From contig NZ_CP138214.1 in assembly GCF_034043515.1 (NCBI RefSeq), forward strand, positions 868,001 to 932,000: 64,000 bases of DNA. The letters run 5' to 3'. Positions 29,477 through 39,448 of this stretch are shown here, piece by piece. The translations under genes and the position numbers were made by a program. The notes below the pieces were generated by a model. The model was not told where the DNA came from. It made no database searches and saw only the letters and a list, made by a program, of their open reading frames with translations. Each line of letters starts with the position of its first letter. The stretch's first letter is position 1. The DNA comes from Pseudomonas sp. MUP55. Its GTDB lineage: Bacteria > Pseudomonadota > Gammaproteobacteria > Pseudomonadales > Pseudomonadaceae.

Positions 29477-30376
29477 ATGCATATTTTGCTGACCGGCGGT
29501 ACCGGCTTGATCGGCCGTCAACTGTGCCGGCACTGGCTTGCCCAGGGCCATCGCCTGACCGTATTGAGCCGCAAACCGGATTCGGTTGCGCGGGTGTGCG
29601 GCGCGCAGGTGGCGGGTGTCGGGCGCCTGCAAGACGTGAGCGGCGTGGTGGACGCGGTGGTCAACCTCGCTGGCACGCCCATCGCCGACCGCCCCTGGAC
29701 CCACAAGCGCAAGGCGCTGCTGTGGAGCAGTCGCATCAGCCTGACCGAAACCCTGCTGGCGTGGTTGGAAAGCCTGGAGCACAAACCCGCGGTGCTGATC
29801 TCCGGGTCTGCGGTGGGGTGGTACGGCGACGGCGGCGAACGTGAGCTGACGGAGGCCAGTGGCCCGGTGCTGGACGATTTCCCCAGCCAGCTGTGTATCG
29901 CCTGGGAAGAAACCGCAACCCGTGCCGAGGCCTTGGGCATTCGTGTGGTGCTGGTGCGTACCGGCCTGGTGCTGGCCGCCGAGGGCGGCTTTTTGTCGCG
30001 CCTGCTGCTGCCATTCAAACTGGCGCTGGGCGGGCCGATCGGCAATGGTCGGCAATGGATGCCGTGGGTGCATATTCAGGATCAAATCGCCCTGATTGAT
30101 TTTCTTCTGCACAAGGCTGACGCCAGCGGTCCTTATAATGCGTGCGCGCCACACCCGGTGCGTAACCGCGAATTTGCCAAAACGCTGGGTGAGGTGCTGC
30201 ACCGCCCGGCGTTCATGCCGATGCCGGCCTTTGCACTGAAGGTGGGCTTGGGCGAGTTGTCGGGTTTGTTGCTGGGTGGGCAAAAGGCACTGCCTGAGCG
30301 GCTGCTGGCTGCGGGTTTCACTTTCCAGTTCACTGAGTTGCGTGCGGCCCTGGACGACTTGTCCAGCCGCCTCTAG
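29477..30376 (+). CDS. TIGR01777-family NAD(P)-dependent epimerase-like protein
   Basis: A 299-residue extended-SDR-like protein (SulA/YfcH family). It begins with the NAD-binding motif [32 protein letters not shown] and [13 protein letters not shown] are family signatures, with a C-terminal DUF1731 segment ([16 protein letters not shown]). A good Shine-Dalgarno (GAGGAG) precedes the ATG. Reaction unknown. It precedes hemH by 14 nt in one transcript. Confidence 0.9.
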   Translation: MHILLTGGTGLIGRQLCRHWLAQGHRLTVLSRKPDSVARVCGAQVAGVGRLQDVSGVVDAVVNLAGTPIADRPWTHKRKALLWSSRISLTETLLAWLESLEHKPAVLISGSAVGWYGDGGERELTEASGPVLDDFPSQLCIAWEETATRAEALGIRVVLVRTGLVLAAEGGFLSRLLLPFKLALGGPIGNGRQWMPWVHIQDQIALIDFLLHKADASGPYNACAPHPVRNREFAKTLGEVLHRPAFMPMPAFALKVGLGELSGLLLGGQKALPERLLAAGFTFQFTELRAALDDLSSRL

Positions 30377-30390
30377 AGATAGGATGTTGC

Positions 30391-31416
30391 ATGACCGATC
30401 ACGCGTTGTTGCTGGTTAACCTGGGCTCGCCAAAGTCCACTTCGGTGGCCGATGTGCGCAGCTACCTCAATCAGTTTTTGATGGACCCTTATGTGATCGA
30501 TCTGCCGTGGCCGGTGCGTCGCTTGCTGGTATCGCTGATCCTGATCAAGCGCCCCGAGCAGTCGGCGCATGCCTATGCGTCCATCTGGTGGGACGAGGGC
30601 TCGCCGCTGGTGGTCCTCAGCCGTCGCCTGCAGCAGCAGATGACCGCGCAGTGGACCCAAGGCCCGGTGGAGCTGGCGATGCGCTATGGCGAGCCTTCGC
30701 TGGAAAGCGTACTGACGCGCCTGGCCGCCCAGGGCATTGAGAAAGTCACCCTGGCGCCGCTGTACCCGCAATTTGCCGACAGCACCGTGACCACGGTGAT
30801 CGAGGAAGCCCGGCGTGTGGTGCGCGACAAGAAACTGAAGGTGCAATTCTCGATCCTGCAGCCGTTCTACGATCAGCCTGAGTATCTTGATGCCCTCGCG
30901 GCCAGTGTGCGACCGCATGTAGAGCAGGACTACGACCACCTGCTGCTGAGTTTCCATGGCTTGCCGGAGCGCCACCTGACAAAGCTCGACCCAACGGGCC
31001 AGCATTGTTTCAAAGACGCCGATTGCTGCAAGAACGCGTCGCCTGAAGTGCTCGCCACCTGTTATCGCGCGCAGTGTTTCAGCGTCGCCCGCGATGTGGC
31101 CGCGCGGCTGGGGCTGCCGGACGGCAAGTGGTCGGTGGCGTTCCAGTCTCGCCTGGGCCGCGCCAAGTGGATCGAACCCTACACCGAGGCGCGCCTTGAG
31201 GCGTTGGCGCAGCAAGGCGTGAAGAAATTGCTGGTGATGTGCCCAGCGTTTGTCGCCGATTGCATCGAGACCCTGGAGGAGATTGGTGATCGCGGGCTGG
31301 AGCAGTTCCGTGAGGCAGGGGGCGAGGAGTTGGTGCTGGTGCCCTGCTTGAATGATGACCCGCAGTGGGCGGCGGCGCTTAATACCTTGTGTGAAAGGGC
31401 GCCTGTGTCACTGTAA
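30391..31416 (+). CDS. hemH: Ferrochelatase
   Basis: Inserts Fe2+ into protoporphyrin IX, the last step of protoheme synthesis. Family motifs [22 protein letters not shown] (catalytic His) and [17 protein letters not shown] are present; length 341 aa. Downstream of the TIGR01777 gene and so possibly light-controlled through box 3, which would make sense because free protoporphyrin is a photosensitiser. Confidence 0.97.
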   Translation: MTDHALLLVNLGSPKSTSVADVRSYLNQFLMDPYVIDLPWPVRRLLVSLILIKRPEQSAHAYASIWWDEGSPLVVLSRRLQQQMTAQWTQGPVELAMRYGEPSLESVLTRLAAQGIEKVTLAPLYPQFADSTVTTVIEEARRVVRDKKLKVQFSILQPFYDQPEYLDALAASVRPHVEQDYDHLLLSFHGLPERHLTKLDPTGQHCFKDADCCKNASPEVLATCYRAQCFSVARDVAARLGLPDGKWSVAFQSRLGRAKWIEPYTEARLEALAQQGVKKLLVMCPAFVADCIETLEEIGDRGLEQFREAGGEELVLVPCLNDDPQWAAALNTLCERAPVSL

Positions 31417-31438
31417 TTGCGCCTGGTGGTTATCCAAA

Positions 31439-31527
31439 TGTGGGAGGGGGCTTGCCCCCGATAGCGGTGTATCAGTCAGGAATGTTAAGACTGACACACT
31501 GCTATCGGGGGCAAGCCCCCTCCCACA
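31439..31527. repeat. REPIN (GTGGGAGG class)
   Basis: An 89-bp near-perfect hairpin with outer arms TGTGGGAGGGGGCTTGCCC / GGGCAAGCCCCCTCCCACA. It is located between the hemH stop and the convergent TonB-receptor stop. Confidence 0.93.
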
Positions 31528-31544
31528 TTCAGTACTGTGTTTGC

Positions 31545-33641
31545 TTAGAGATTGAGGGTCAGGCTGAGCGTCAAGTTGCGCGGCTCACCGGGGTTGACCC
31601 AGTAGCTGCTGTAGGAGCGCTCGTAATACTTTTCATCAAACAGGTTGTTGAGGTTCAGGCCCACGGTGAGGTTCTGCGTCGCCTTGTAATGCGCCAGCAG
31701 ATCGACCGTGTGGTAGGCGGGCAGTTCGAAGGCTGTTCCCGCTTCACCGGAGCGATCACCGACATAGGTAAACGCCGCGCCCAGGTCCGACCCGCGCAAT
31801 GCGCCGTCCTGGAACTCATACACGCCCAACAGACTGCCGCTGCGCTTGGCCACGCCGAGGATGCGGCTACCGGTTGGAATGGCTTTGTCGCCTTTAGTCA
31901 CTTCGGCGTCGATGTAGGCAAACGCGCCGATCACGCGAATGGCGTCGCTGACTTGCCCGGTCAGCTGCAGATCGAACCCCTGGCTGCGCGCCTTGCCCAT
32001 TGCACGGTTGGTGTTGGTTGCCGGGTCCAGGGTCAGCACGTTTTCCTTTTCGATATGGAAGGCGGCGAGGGTGGCGCTTAGGCGGTCATCGAACAGCTCG
32101 CTCTTGATCCCCACTTCATAACCCACGCCTTCTTCGGGCTTGAAGGTCTTGCCGCCCGCATCCACGCCGCTGTTGGGCTTGAACGAGGTGGAGGCGTTGG
32201 CGAACACTCCCACCTGCGGCGTCAGTTGATAGAGCAGGCCGGCGCGCTGGGTCAGGGCGTCGTGGGTTTGCCGGCTTTTGGTGTGGTTGCGGGCAAAATC
32301 ATCGGTGCTCTGTTCGAAATGCTCCAGGCGCGCTCCCACCATGCCGCGCAGGCGGTCGGTGAAGACAATCTGGTCTTGCAGGTTCAGCGCCTGGCTTTTG
32401 GTGTGTTCGAAGGTATCGGTGCCCGAGCGGACGCCGTTGGGTTTTGGCTTGCCGTAGACCGGGTTGTAGATATCGATGGGGTAATTGGCGCCGCCAACGG
32501 TGGTCACGCGCTCCTTCTTGCGGTAGTCCTCGTATTCGGTGCCGATCAGCAGTTCATGCTGCCAGCTGCCTACGTCGAACAGGCCGCGCAGTTCCAGTTG
32601 GGTGATGCTGTCATGCCACCCGGTGGAGCGCTCGCGGTAGCGGCGATTGACGGTGTGACCATCCGGGTTCAGTGCACGACTTTCCGAGGCGTCGCCCCAC
32701 AGGCTGCCTTGTTTGTAGTGACTGGCCAGGCGCAGTTTCCAGGCATCGTTGAGGTGATGCTCCAATGCCGCCTGGAGGCGATTGTTGTGGTTGCGGATAT
32801 TGCCGTCGTTAGGCTCGCCGAGGAAGGTGGACCGGGACATGCCGGTGTTGGCGACAATACCTCGGTCGAAGGTGGAGCTGTGGCGCACGAATTCGCTTTC
32901 CACCAGCAGGCTGGTGTCCGGATCCAGTTGCCAACTGAACGACGGCGCGACGAACACCCGCTTGGCGTCCACGTGATCACGAAAACTGTGGTTGTCTTCA
33001 ACCGCCAGGTTGACGCGGGATAACACTCGCCCCTCGCTGTCCAGCGGGGTATTCACATCCAGCGCCGTGCGGTAGCGGTCCCAGCTGCCGGCGCTGGTCT
33101 GCAAGGTGGTGAAGGCATCCGGCTGAGGCTTCTTGCTGACGATATTCACTGTGCCGCCAGGATCGCCGCGCCCATACAGGCTGGCGGCAGGCCCCTTGAG
33201 CACTTCGATGCGTTCGATATTCGCGGCGTCCGGCGTGCTTGGGTAGCCCCGGTTGGCACTGAAGCCGTCCTGATAGAACTCAGAGGTGGTGAAGCCACGC
33301 ACGCTGTATTCGTAGAGGGTCAGGCCGCCGAAGTTGTTTTGCTTGGAGACGCCGCCGGCAAATTCCAGGGCGCGCTCCACGCTGGTGCTGCCCAGGTCCT
33401 TGAGCACCGTGGCGGGAATCACGCTGATCGATTGCGGGATGTCGCGCAGTGCGGTGTCGGTCTTGGTGGCACTGGCGGAGCGGGTAGCACGGTAGCCCTG
33501 CACCGGGCCGGTGGCCGACTCATAGGCGTCGGTGGTGACACTGATGGTGTCCAGCTCCAGCGTGTTTTCTTCGGCGTAGGCGGGGTCGAGCAGCAAGCCA
33601 AAGGCGAGGCCAGCCAAGGGCACAAATTTTCGAGACGGCAT
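31545..33641 (-). CDS. TonB-dependent siderophore receptor
   Basis: A 698-residue outer-membrane receptor. A signal peptide (to about residue 24, DPAYAEE) is followed by the plug domain (DIPQSISVIPATVLKDLGS, VLKGPAASLYGRGDPGGTVN) and a 22-strand barrel ending in NLTLSLTLNL. No N-terminal signalling domain, so it is not a FecA/FpvA-type transducer. I chose the ATG at 33641 over a TTG 5 codons earlier. The ligand cannot be named from the sequence. No convincing Fur box was seen in the short upstream gap. Confidence 0.93.
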   Translation of the reverse strand: MPSRKFVPLAGLAFGLLLDPAYAEENTLELDTISVTTDAYESATGPVQGYRATRSASATKTDTALRDIPQSISVIPATVLKDLGSTSVERALEFAGGVSKQNNFGGLTLYEYSVRGFTTSEFYQDGFSANRGYPSTPDAANIERIEVLKGPAASLYGRGDPGGTVNIVSKKPQPDAFTTLQTSAGSWDRYRTALDVNTPLDSEGRVLSRVNLAVEDNHSFRDHVDAKRVFVAPSFSWQLDPDTSLLVESEFVRHSSTFDRGIVANTGMSRSTFLGEPNDGNIRNHNNRLQAALEHHLNDAWKLRLASHYKQGSLWGDASESRALNPDGHTVNRRYRERSTGWHDSITQLELRGLFDVGSWQHELLIGTEYEDYRKKERVTTVGGANYPIDIYNPVYGKPKPNGVRSGTDTFEHTKSQALNLQDQIVFTDRLRGMVGARLEHFEQSTDDFARNHTKSRQTHDALTQRAGLLYQLTPQVGVFANASTSFKPNSGVDAGGKTFKPEEGVGYEVGIKSELFDDRLSATLAAFHIEKENVLTLDPATNTNRAMGKARSQGFDLQLTGQVSDAIRVIGAFAYIDAEVTKGDKAIPTGSRILGVAKRSGSLLGVYEFQDGALRGSDLGAAFTYVGDRSGEAGTAFELPAYHTVDLLAHYKATQNLTVGLNLNNLFDEKYYERSYSSYWVNPGEPRNLTLSLTLNL

Positions 33642-33721
33642 GATAGAGCGTTCCAATGTCGATATTGAAACAATATAACATGACGAATGAGAGATATTGC
33701 TATGTAAAATCGTCGTGCAAG

Positions 33722-33739
33722 CGCCCGTGAACGGGCGCC
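33722..33739 (-). terminator. Hairpin after algW (weak terminator)
   Basis: GCGCCCG/CGGGCGC with a 4-nt loop, 14 nt after the algW stop on the minus strand, followed by only a short T stretch. Confidence 0.4.
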
Positions 33740-33752
33740 TGGGCGATGCCGC

Positions 33753-34916
33753 TTATTCCTCTTCTTTTACGGGCGCCGTGGCCGGTGGTGGGCGCAGGCC
33801 GATTTCCGCCGACAGCTTGAGCTCCTTGCCGTTGCGCATCACCTGAATCGCCACCTTGTCGGTCGGCTTGATGCGCGCCACCTGATTCATCGACTTGCGA
33901 CCATCACCCGCCGGTGCGCCGTCGATGCTGAGGATCACGTCGCCCAATTGCAGGCCGGCTTTCTGCGCCGGACCGTCGCGGAATATCCCCGCGACCACGA
34001 TGCCAGGGCGCCCGGTCAGGCCGAACGACTCGGCCAGTTCCTTGGTCAGGGGCTGTACTTCAATGCCCAGCCAGCCGCGAATCACCTGGCCGTGTTCGAT
34101 GATCGACTTCATTACTTCCATCGCCAGTTTCACCGGGATCGCAAAACCGATGCCCTGGGAGCCGCCGGACTTGGAGAAAATCGCCGTGTTGATGCCCGTC
34201 AGGTTGCCATTGGCATCCACCAGCGCGCCGCCGGAATTGCCAGGGTTGATCGCCGCATCGGTCTGGATGAAGTCTTCGTAGCTGTTAAGGCCCAACTGGT
34301 TACGCCCGGTGGCGCTGATGATGCCCATGGTCACCGTCTGGCCCACGCCGAACGGGTTGCCGATGGCCAGCGCCACGTCGCCTACGCGCAGGCCATCGGA
34401 GCGGCCCAGGGTGATCGAAGGCAGGTCCTTCAGGTCGATTTTCAATACCGCAAGATCGGTTTCCGGATCGCTGCCTACCACGCGGGCCAGGGTCTCGCGG
34501 CCATCACGCAGGGCCACCACGATCTGGTCGGCGCCGGTGGTCACGTGATTGTTGGTGAGGATGTAGCCTTCGGGGCTCATGATCACCCCGGAACCGAGGC
34601 TGGACTCCATGCGCCGTTGCTTGGGCCCGTTGTCACCGAAATAGCGGCGAAACTGCGGGTCTTCGAACAAGGGATGCGCCGGCTTGTTGATGACCTTGGT
34701 GGTGTACAGGTTGACCACGGCGGGGGCGGCAATGGTCACGGCGTCCGCGTAGGTCACCGGGCCCTGCACCACCGTGCTGGTTTGCGGGGCCTGTTGCAGG
34801 TTCACGTCGAGGCTGGGCAGGCCCACCCACTGTGGATAACGCTGAATGATCAGCATCGCAATCAGCACGCCAGCCAACAATGGCCATCCAAAAAAACGCA
34901 GTGCCTTGAGCATCAA
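33753..34916 (-). CDS. algW: Periplasmic serine protease AlgW (DegS-type)
   Basis: Membrane-anchored protease that senses misfolded envelope proteins and starts cleavage of the anti-sigma factor MucA, freeing AlgU. An N-terminal membrane anchor (residues 7-25) precedes the trypsin-like domain with His124 (TNNHVTTG), Asp154 (ETDLAVLKI) and Ser228 (GNSGGALVD). One PDZ domain spans about residues 275-370. A single PDZ and a membrane anchor separate it from MucD/DegP. Next to the Nif3 gene and cysD as in P. aeruginosa. The start could be the second Met. Confidence 0.94.
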   Translation of the reverse strand: MMLKALRFFGWPLLAGVLIAMLIIQRYPQWVGLPSLDVNLQQAPQTSTVVQGPVTYADAVTIAAPAVVNLYTTKVINKPAHPLFEDPQFRRYFGDNGPKQRRMESSLGSGVIMSPEGYILTNNHVTTGADQIVVALRDGRETLARVVGSDPETDLAVLKIDLKDLPSITLGRSDGLRVGDVALAIGNPFGVGQTVTMGIISATGRNQLGLNSYEDFIQTDAAINPGNSGGALVDANGNLTGINTAIFSKSGGSQGIGFAIPVKLAMEVMKSIIEHGQVIRGWLGIEVQPLTKELAESFGLTGRPGIVVAGIFRDGPAQKAGLQLGDVILSIDGAPAGDGRKSMNQVARIKPTDKVAIQVMRNGKELKLSAEIGLRPPPATAPVKEEE

Positions 34917-35014
34917 GTAAGTCCTGACAGGTTGCAGGGGGCGCGGGAGCGACCATAATGTGGCGCATTATACGAGGCTGTGACGCCTGCGAACGGGATA
35001 TTTAGGAGTCTTTT

Positions 35015-35773
35015 ATGGCCGTCCCCCTTACCACCCTCGTCGAGGAAGCGGACCGCTACCTTGGCAGCTCGAAAATCGCCGATTATTGCCCCAACGGCCT
35101 GCAGGTCGAGGGCCGGCCCCAGGTGATGCGCATCGTCAGCGGCGTCACCGCCAGCCAGGCCCTGCTGGACGCTGCCGTCGAAGCCCAGGCCGACTTGATC
35201 CTGGTGCACCACGGGTATTTCTGGAAAGGCGAGAACCCCTGCGTCGCCGGCATGAAGCAGCGTCGCCTGAAAACCTTGCTCAAGCATGACATCAGCCTGC
35301 TGGCCTACCATCTGCCCCTGGATCTGCATCCGGATGTCGGCAACAACGTGCAACTTGCCAGGCACCTGGACATCACCGTCGAAGGCCCGCTGGACCCCAG
35401 CGATTCCAAGGTCGTAGGCCTGGTCGGCTCCCTTGCCGAGCCGCTGTCACCGCGTGACTTTGCCCGTCGCGTACAGGAAGTGATGGGCCGTGAGCCGCTG
35501 TTGATCGAAGGCAGCGAAATGATCCGCCGCGTGGGCTGGTGCACCGGCGGTGGCCAGGGTTATATCGACCAGGCGGTGGCTGCCGGTGTCGACCTGTACC
35601 TGAGCGGCGAAGCATCGGAGCAGACCTTCCACAGCGCGCGGGAAAATGACATCAGCTTCATCGCCGCCGGTCACCACGCCACCGAGCGCTACGGCGTGCA
35701 GGCGCTGGGGGATTACCTGGCCCGCCGCTTCGCCCTGGAGCATATCTTCATCGATTGCCCGAACCCGATCTGA
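35015..35773 (+). CDS. Nif3-like dinuclear metal centre protein
   Basis: A 252-residue Nif3/YbgI family protein with metal-binding His motifs (ILVHHGYFWKGE and AAGHHATERYG) and YHLPLDLHPDVGNN. These proteins form hexameric toroids; GTP cyclohydrolase I type 2 is a common but doubtful annotation. Divergent from algW, upstream of cysD, with a REPIN following. Confidence 0.92.
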   Translation: MAVPLTTLVEEADRYLGSSKIADYCPNGLQVEGRPQVMRIVSGVTASQALLDAAVEAQADLILVHHGYFWKGENPCVAGMKQRRLKTLLKHDISLLAYHLPLDLHPDVGNNVQLARHLDITVEGPLDPSDSKVVGLVGSLAEPLSPRDFARRVQEVMGREPLLIEGSEMIRRVGWCTGGGQGYIDQAVAAGVDLYLSGEASEQTFHSARENDISFIAAGHHATERYGVQALGDYLARRFALEHIFIDCPNPI

Positions 35774-35792
35774 GGCCCACAGCGGACCTGAA

Positions 35793-35881
35793 TGTGGGAG
35801 GGGGCTTGCTCCCGATAGCGGTGTGTCAGTCAGTACAAATTTAACTGACCCACCGCTATCGAGGGCAAGCCCCCTCCCACA
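35793..35881. repeat. REPIN (GTGGGAGG class)
   Basis: An 89-bp inverted repeat between the Nif3 gene and cysD. One arm has diverged slightly (GGCTTGCTCCCGATAG against CTATCGAGGGCAAGCC). Confidence 0.92.
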
Positions 35882-36020
35882 CTCAGGCCAAACTCAGCGG
35901 CATATCCATATACCGTTTCGATCTAGTTGGCGCCCTGAATAGAAGCAGGTGCTGTGCTAGCATGCCCCGCTCGAACACGGCCCGCTGGCCGTCCATACGA
36001 TCGTTTTTCCGTGAGTAGCC

Positions 36021-36938
36021 ATGGTCGACAAACTGACGCACCTGAAACAGCTGGAGGCGGAAAGCATCCACATCATCCGCGAGGTCGCCGCCGAGTTCGA
36101 CAACCCGGTGATGCTCTACTCGATCGGTAAAGACTCCGCCGTGATGCTGCACCTGGCACGCAAGGCCTTCTTCCCGGGCAAGTTGCCGTTTCCAGTGATG
36201 CACGTCGACACGCGCTGGAAATTCCAGGAGATGTACACGTTCCGCGACAAGATGGTCGAAGAGCTGGGCCTGGACCTGATCACCCACGTCAACCCGGACG
36301 GCGTGGCGCAGGGCATCAACCCATTCACCCACGGCAGCGCCAAGCACACCGACATCATGAAGACCGAGGGCCTCAAGCAGGCTTTGGACAAGCATGGTTT
36401 CGACGCCGCGTTCGGAGGTGCTCGTCGCGATGAAGAGAAATCCCGCGCCAAAGAGCGCGTGTACTCGTTCCGCGACAGCAAGCACCGCTGGGACCCGAAG
36501 AACCAGCGCCCGGAGTTGTGGAACGTCTACAACGGCAACGTCAACAAGGGCGAATCCATCCGTGTGTTCCCGCTGTCGAACTGGACCGAACTGGACATCT
36601 GGCAGTACATCTACCTGGAAGGCATTCCGATCGTGCCGCTGTATTTTGCCGCCGAACGCGACGTGATCGAGAAGAACGGCACGTTGATCATGATCGACGA
36701 CGACCGCATCCTCGAGCATCTGTCCGACGAAGACAAAGCCCGCATCGTCAAAAAGAAAGTCCGTTTCCGCACCCTAGGCTGCTACCCGTTGACGGGCGCG
36801 GTGGAGTCCGAAGCCGAAACGCTGACGGACATCATTCAGGAAATGCTCCTGACGCGAACTTCCGAGCGCCAGGGCCGGGTCATCGACCACGATGGCGCAG
36901 GCTCCATGGAAGATAAAAAACGTCAAGGGTACTTTTAA
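36021..36938 (+). CDS. cysD: Sulfate adenylyltransferase subunit 2
   Basis: The N-type ATP pyrophosphatase subunit that forms adenosine 5'-phosphosulfate. The PP-loop is [18 protein letters not shown] (SxGKDS), and [14 protein letters not shown] and the C-terminal RQGYF end are typical; 305 aa. Normally cysN follows within a few bases. Here 499 bp carrying a four-helix-bundle gene intervene. Confidence 0.97.
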   Translation: MVDKLTHLKQLEAESIHIIREVAAEFDNPVMLYSIGKDSAVMLHLARKAFFPGKLPFPVMHVDTRWKFQEMYTFRDKMVEELGLDLITHVNPDGVAQGINPFTHGSAKHTDIMKTEGLKQALDKHGFDAAFGGARRDEEKSRAKERVYSFRDSKHRWDPKNQRPELWNVYNGNVNKGESIRVFPLSNWTELDIWQYIYLEGIPIVPLYFAAERDVIEKNGTLIMIDDDRILEHLSDEDKARIVKKKVRFRTLGCYPLTGAVESEAETLTDIIQEMLLTRTSERQGRVIDHDGAGSMEDKKRQGYF

Positions 36939-36969
36939 GCTTCGAGTTACAAGCGGCAAGCTGCAAGTT
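36938..36969. repeat. Left repeat arm of the cysD-cysN insert
   Basis: AGCTTCGAGTTACAAGCGGC then AAGCTGCAAGTT, starting at the cysD stop. It shares CAAGCGGCAAGCT with the right arm in inverted orientation and with the repeat at 19562-19605. Confidence 0.7.
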
Positions 36970-37042
36970 AAGGGCGGTATGCGTAATTTTGCAGTTTGGT
37001 GCTTGCAGCCGGTTGTTGCGAGCCGTTATCGAGTGACTCGTA

Positions 37043-37384
37043 ATGGACTTCGAGAAGTTGGTCGTGTGGCAAAGAAGCAAGTGTTTGGCGGTTGGAATCT
37101 ATAGAGAGTTTGCCGATTGCAGGGATCTTGGTTTCAAAGACCAAATCACCCGATCGGCGCTTTCGGTGCCCTCCAACATTGCTGAAGGCATGGAACGTTG
37201 CAGCGCTAAAGAAAAGGTGCGTTTTCTCTGGATCGCGAAGGCTTCTTGTGGAGAGTTACGTACACAAATTCTCATCGGCAGTGACATTGCTTACATCGCC
37301 CCTTCGCTGGCTGAAAACTGGATTACAGAAACTCGCGAGCTCTCAAAAATGCTCTGCGGCCTGATCAACAAAATTTCTGACTAG
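37043..37384 (+). CDS. Four-helix-bundle protein (23S rRNA intervening-sequence protein family)
   Basis: A 113-residue helical protein with the family pattern [37 protein letters not shown] and [16 protein letters not shown] (TIGR02436/S23). Members are encoded by intervening sequences in 23S rRNA genes and elsewhere, form pentamer-like bundles, and resemble the Avd accessory protein of diversity-generating retroelements. No reverse transcriptase is nearby. Codon use is more AT-rich than in cysD and cysN. Shine-Dalgarno is weak. It breaks the cysD-cysN pair on the same strand, so it should be co-transcribed with them. Confidence 0.88.
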   Translation: MDFEKLVVWQRSKCLAVGIYREFADCRDLGFKDQITRSALSVPSNIAEGMERCSAKEKVRFLWIAKASCGELRTQILIGSDIAYIAPSLAENWITETRELSKMLCGLINKISD

Positions 37385-37394
37385 CTGTACGCCG

Positions 37395-37432
37395 ACAAGC
37401 TTGCCGCTTGAAGCTTACAGCTCGGAGCTTGA
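37395..37432. repeat. Right repeat arm of the cysD-cysN insert
   Basis: GACAAGCTTGCCGCTTGAAG followed by CTTACAGCTCGGAGCTTG. The GGAG within it (37424-37427) is the only plausible Shine-Dalgarno for cysNC, 10 nt before its ATG. Confidence 0.7.
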
Positions 37433-37437
37433 ACGCA

Positions 37438-39336
37438 ATGAGCCATCAATCTGATTTGATCAGCGAGGACATCCTCGCCTACCTGGGCCAGCACGAGCGC
37501 AAGGAAATGTTGCGCTTCCTGACCTGCGGCAACGTCGACGACGGCAAGAGCACCCTGATCGGGCGCCTGCTGCACGACTCCAAGATGATCTACGAAGATC
37601 ACCTGGAAGCCATCACCCGCGATTCGAAGAAGTCCGGCACCACCGGCGATGACATCGACCTGGCGCTGCTCGTTGACGGCCTGCAGGCCGAGCGCGAGCA
37701 GGGCATCACCATCGATGTTGCCTACCGCTACTTCTCCACCGCCAAGCGCAAATTCATCATTGCCGATACCCCAGGCCATGAGCAGTACACCCGCAACATG
37801 GCCACCGGGGCGTCCACCTGTGACCTGGCGATCATCCTGATCGACGCCCGCTACGGCGTGCAGACCCAGACCCGTCGCCACAGCTTTATCGCTTCGTTGC
37901 TGGGTATCAAGCACATCGTGGTGGCCGTCAACAAGATGGACATCAACGGCTTTGACCAGAGCGTATTCGAGCAGATCAAGGCCGATTACCTGAAGTTCGC
38001 CGACGGTATCGCCTTCAAGCCGAGCACTCTGGCCTTCGTGCCGATGTCGGCGCTCAAGGGCGACAACGTGGTGAACAAGAGCGAGCGTTCGCCGTGGTAC
38101 ACCGGGCAGTCGCTGATGGAGATCCTGGAAACTGTCGAGATCGCCAACGACCGAAACTACACCGACCTGCGTTTCCCGGTGCAGTACGTCAACCGTCCGA
38201 ACCTGAACTTCCGTGGTTTTGCCGGCACCCTGGCCAGCGGCATCGTGCACAAGGGCGACGAGGTTGTGGTGTTGCCGTCGGGCAAGAGCAGCCGCGTCAA
38301 GTCCATCGTCACCTTCGAGGGCGAGCTGGAACACGCGGGCCCGGGCCAGGCCGTGACCCTGACCATGGAAGACGAGATCGACATCTCCCGTGGCGACCTG
38401 TTGGTGCATGCCGACAACGTGCCGCAAGTGACCGACGCCTTCGACGCCATGCTGGTGTGGATGGCCGAAGAACCGATGCTGCCGGGCAAGAAATACGACA
38501 TCAAGCGCGCCACCAGCTATGTGCCGGGTTCCATCACCAGCATCGTGCACCGCGTGGACGTGAACACCCTGGCCGAAGGCCCGGCGAGTTCGCTGCAGTT
38601 GAACGAGATTGGCCGGGTCAAGGTCAGCCTCGATGCGGCTATCGCGCTGGACGGCTACGACAGCAACCGCACCACCGGCGCGTTTATCGTCATTGACCGT
38701 CTGACCAATGGTACCGTCGCGGCAGGCATGATCATCGCTCCGCCAGTCAGCCATGGCAGCGCGGCGCAGCACGGCAAGCTGGCCCATGTGTCCACCGAAG
38801 AGCGCGCCCTGCGTTTCGGCCAGCAACCGGCCACCGTGTTGTTCAGCGGCCTGTCTGGCGCCGGCAAGAGCACCTTGGCCTATGCGGTCGAGCGTCGGTT
38901 GTTCGACATGGGCCGTGCGGTGTTCGTGCTGGACGGTCAGAACCTGCGTCATGACCTGAACAAGGGGTTGCCGCAGGACCGTGCCGGGCGCACCGAGAAC
39001 TGGCGTCGTGCCGCTCACGTGGCGCGCCAGTTCAACGAAGCCGGACTGCTGACCCTGGCGGCCTTCGTTGCGCCGGATGCCGAAGGCCGCGAACAGGCCA
39101 AGGCGCTGATCGGCAGCGACCGTCTGCTGACGGTGTACGTGCAGGCCTCGCCGCAGGTGTGTGCCGAACGTGATCCGCAAGGGCTGTATGCCGCCGGTGG
39201 GGATAACATCCCGGGTGAGTCGTTCCCGTACGACGTGCCGTTGAATGCCGACCTGGTGATCGACACCCAGTCTTTGTCGCTGGAAGACAGCGTCAAGCAG
39301 GTGCTGGAGCTGTTGCGTCAGCGCGGCGCGATCTAA
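37438..39336 (+). CDS. cysN: Bifunctional sulfate adenylyltransferase subunit 1/APS kinase
   Basis: CysN-CysC fusion (632 aa). The CysN GTPase (about 1-445) has [23 protein letters not shown] and NKMD and drives APS formation with CysD. The CysC kinase (about 455-632), with P-loop [17 protein letters not shown] and ERDPQGLY, makes PAPS. I chose the ATG at 37438 ([15 protein letters not shown]); the frame from 37408 starts inside the repeat arm. The fused form is normal in Pseudomonas. Confidence 0.97.
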   Translation: MSHQSDLISEDILAYLGQHERKEMLRFLTCGNVDDGKSTLIGRLLHDSKMIYEDHLEAITRDSKKSGTTGDDIDLALLVDGLQAEREQGITIDVAYRYFSTAKRKFIIADTPGHEQYTRNMATGASTCDLAIILIDARYGVQTQTRRHSFIASLLGIKHIVVAVNKMDINGFDQSVFEQIKADYLKFADGIAFKPSTLAFVPMSALKGDNVVNKSERSPWYTGQSLMEILETVEIANDRNYTDLRFPVQYVNRPNLNFRGFAGTLASGIVHKGDEVVVLPSGKSSRVKSIVTFEGELEHAGPGQAVTLTMEDEIDISRGDLLVHADNVPQVTDAFDAMLVWMAEEPMLPGKKYDIKRATSYVPGSITSIVHRVDVNTLAEGPASSLQLNEIGRVKVSLDAAIALDGYDSNRTTGAFIVIDRLTNGTVAAGMIIAPPVSHGSAAQHGKLAHVSTEERALRFGQQPATVLFSGLSGAGKSTLAYAVERRLFDMGRAVFVLDGQNLRHDLNKGLPQDRAGRTENWRRAAHVARQFNEAGLLTLAAFVAPDAEGREQAKALIGSDRLLTVYVQASPQVCAERDPQGLYAAGGDNIPGESFPYDVPLNADLVIDTQSLSLEDSVKQVLELLRQRGAI

Positions 39337-39353
39337 GGGTTGCAGTTACCAAA

Positions 39354-39442
39354 TGTGGGAGGGGGCTTGCCCCCGATAGCGGTGGATCAGTGGCAGATGT
39401 ACTGACTGACACACAGCTATCGGGGGCAAGCCCCCTCCCACA
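39354..39442. repeat. REPIN (GTGGGAGG class)
   Basis: An 89-bp inverted repeat filling the convergent gap between cysNC and the acyltransferase gene; its right end is 7 bp from the acyltransferase stop. Confidence 0.93.
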
Positions 39443-39448
39443 TTTTGA

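Larger units (their letters stand above)
36938..37432. mobile_element. IVS-like insert in the cysD-cysN junction
   Basis: About 495 bp bounded by inverted repeats. CAAGCGGCAAGCT at 36950-36962 is exactly complementary to AGCTTGCCGCTTG at 37398-37410. The inside is lower in GC and holds one small gene for a four-helix-bundle protein. Arms begin at the last base of the cysD stop and end 5 nt before the cysNC ATG. Mobility is inferred from the structure. Confidence 0.5.

Noticed and set aside
33642..33715. Possible Fur box upstream of the TonB-dependent receptor
   Set aside because: The AT-rich stretch matches GATAATGATAATCATTATC at too few positions to support a site by eye.
36892..37104. A 70-codon plus frame from the cysD end into the insert
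   Set aside because: Overlaps the cysD 3' end and the four-helix-bundle start in other frames, and crosses the repeat arm; no homology pattern.
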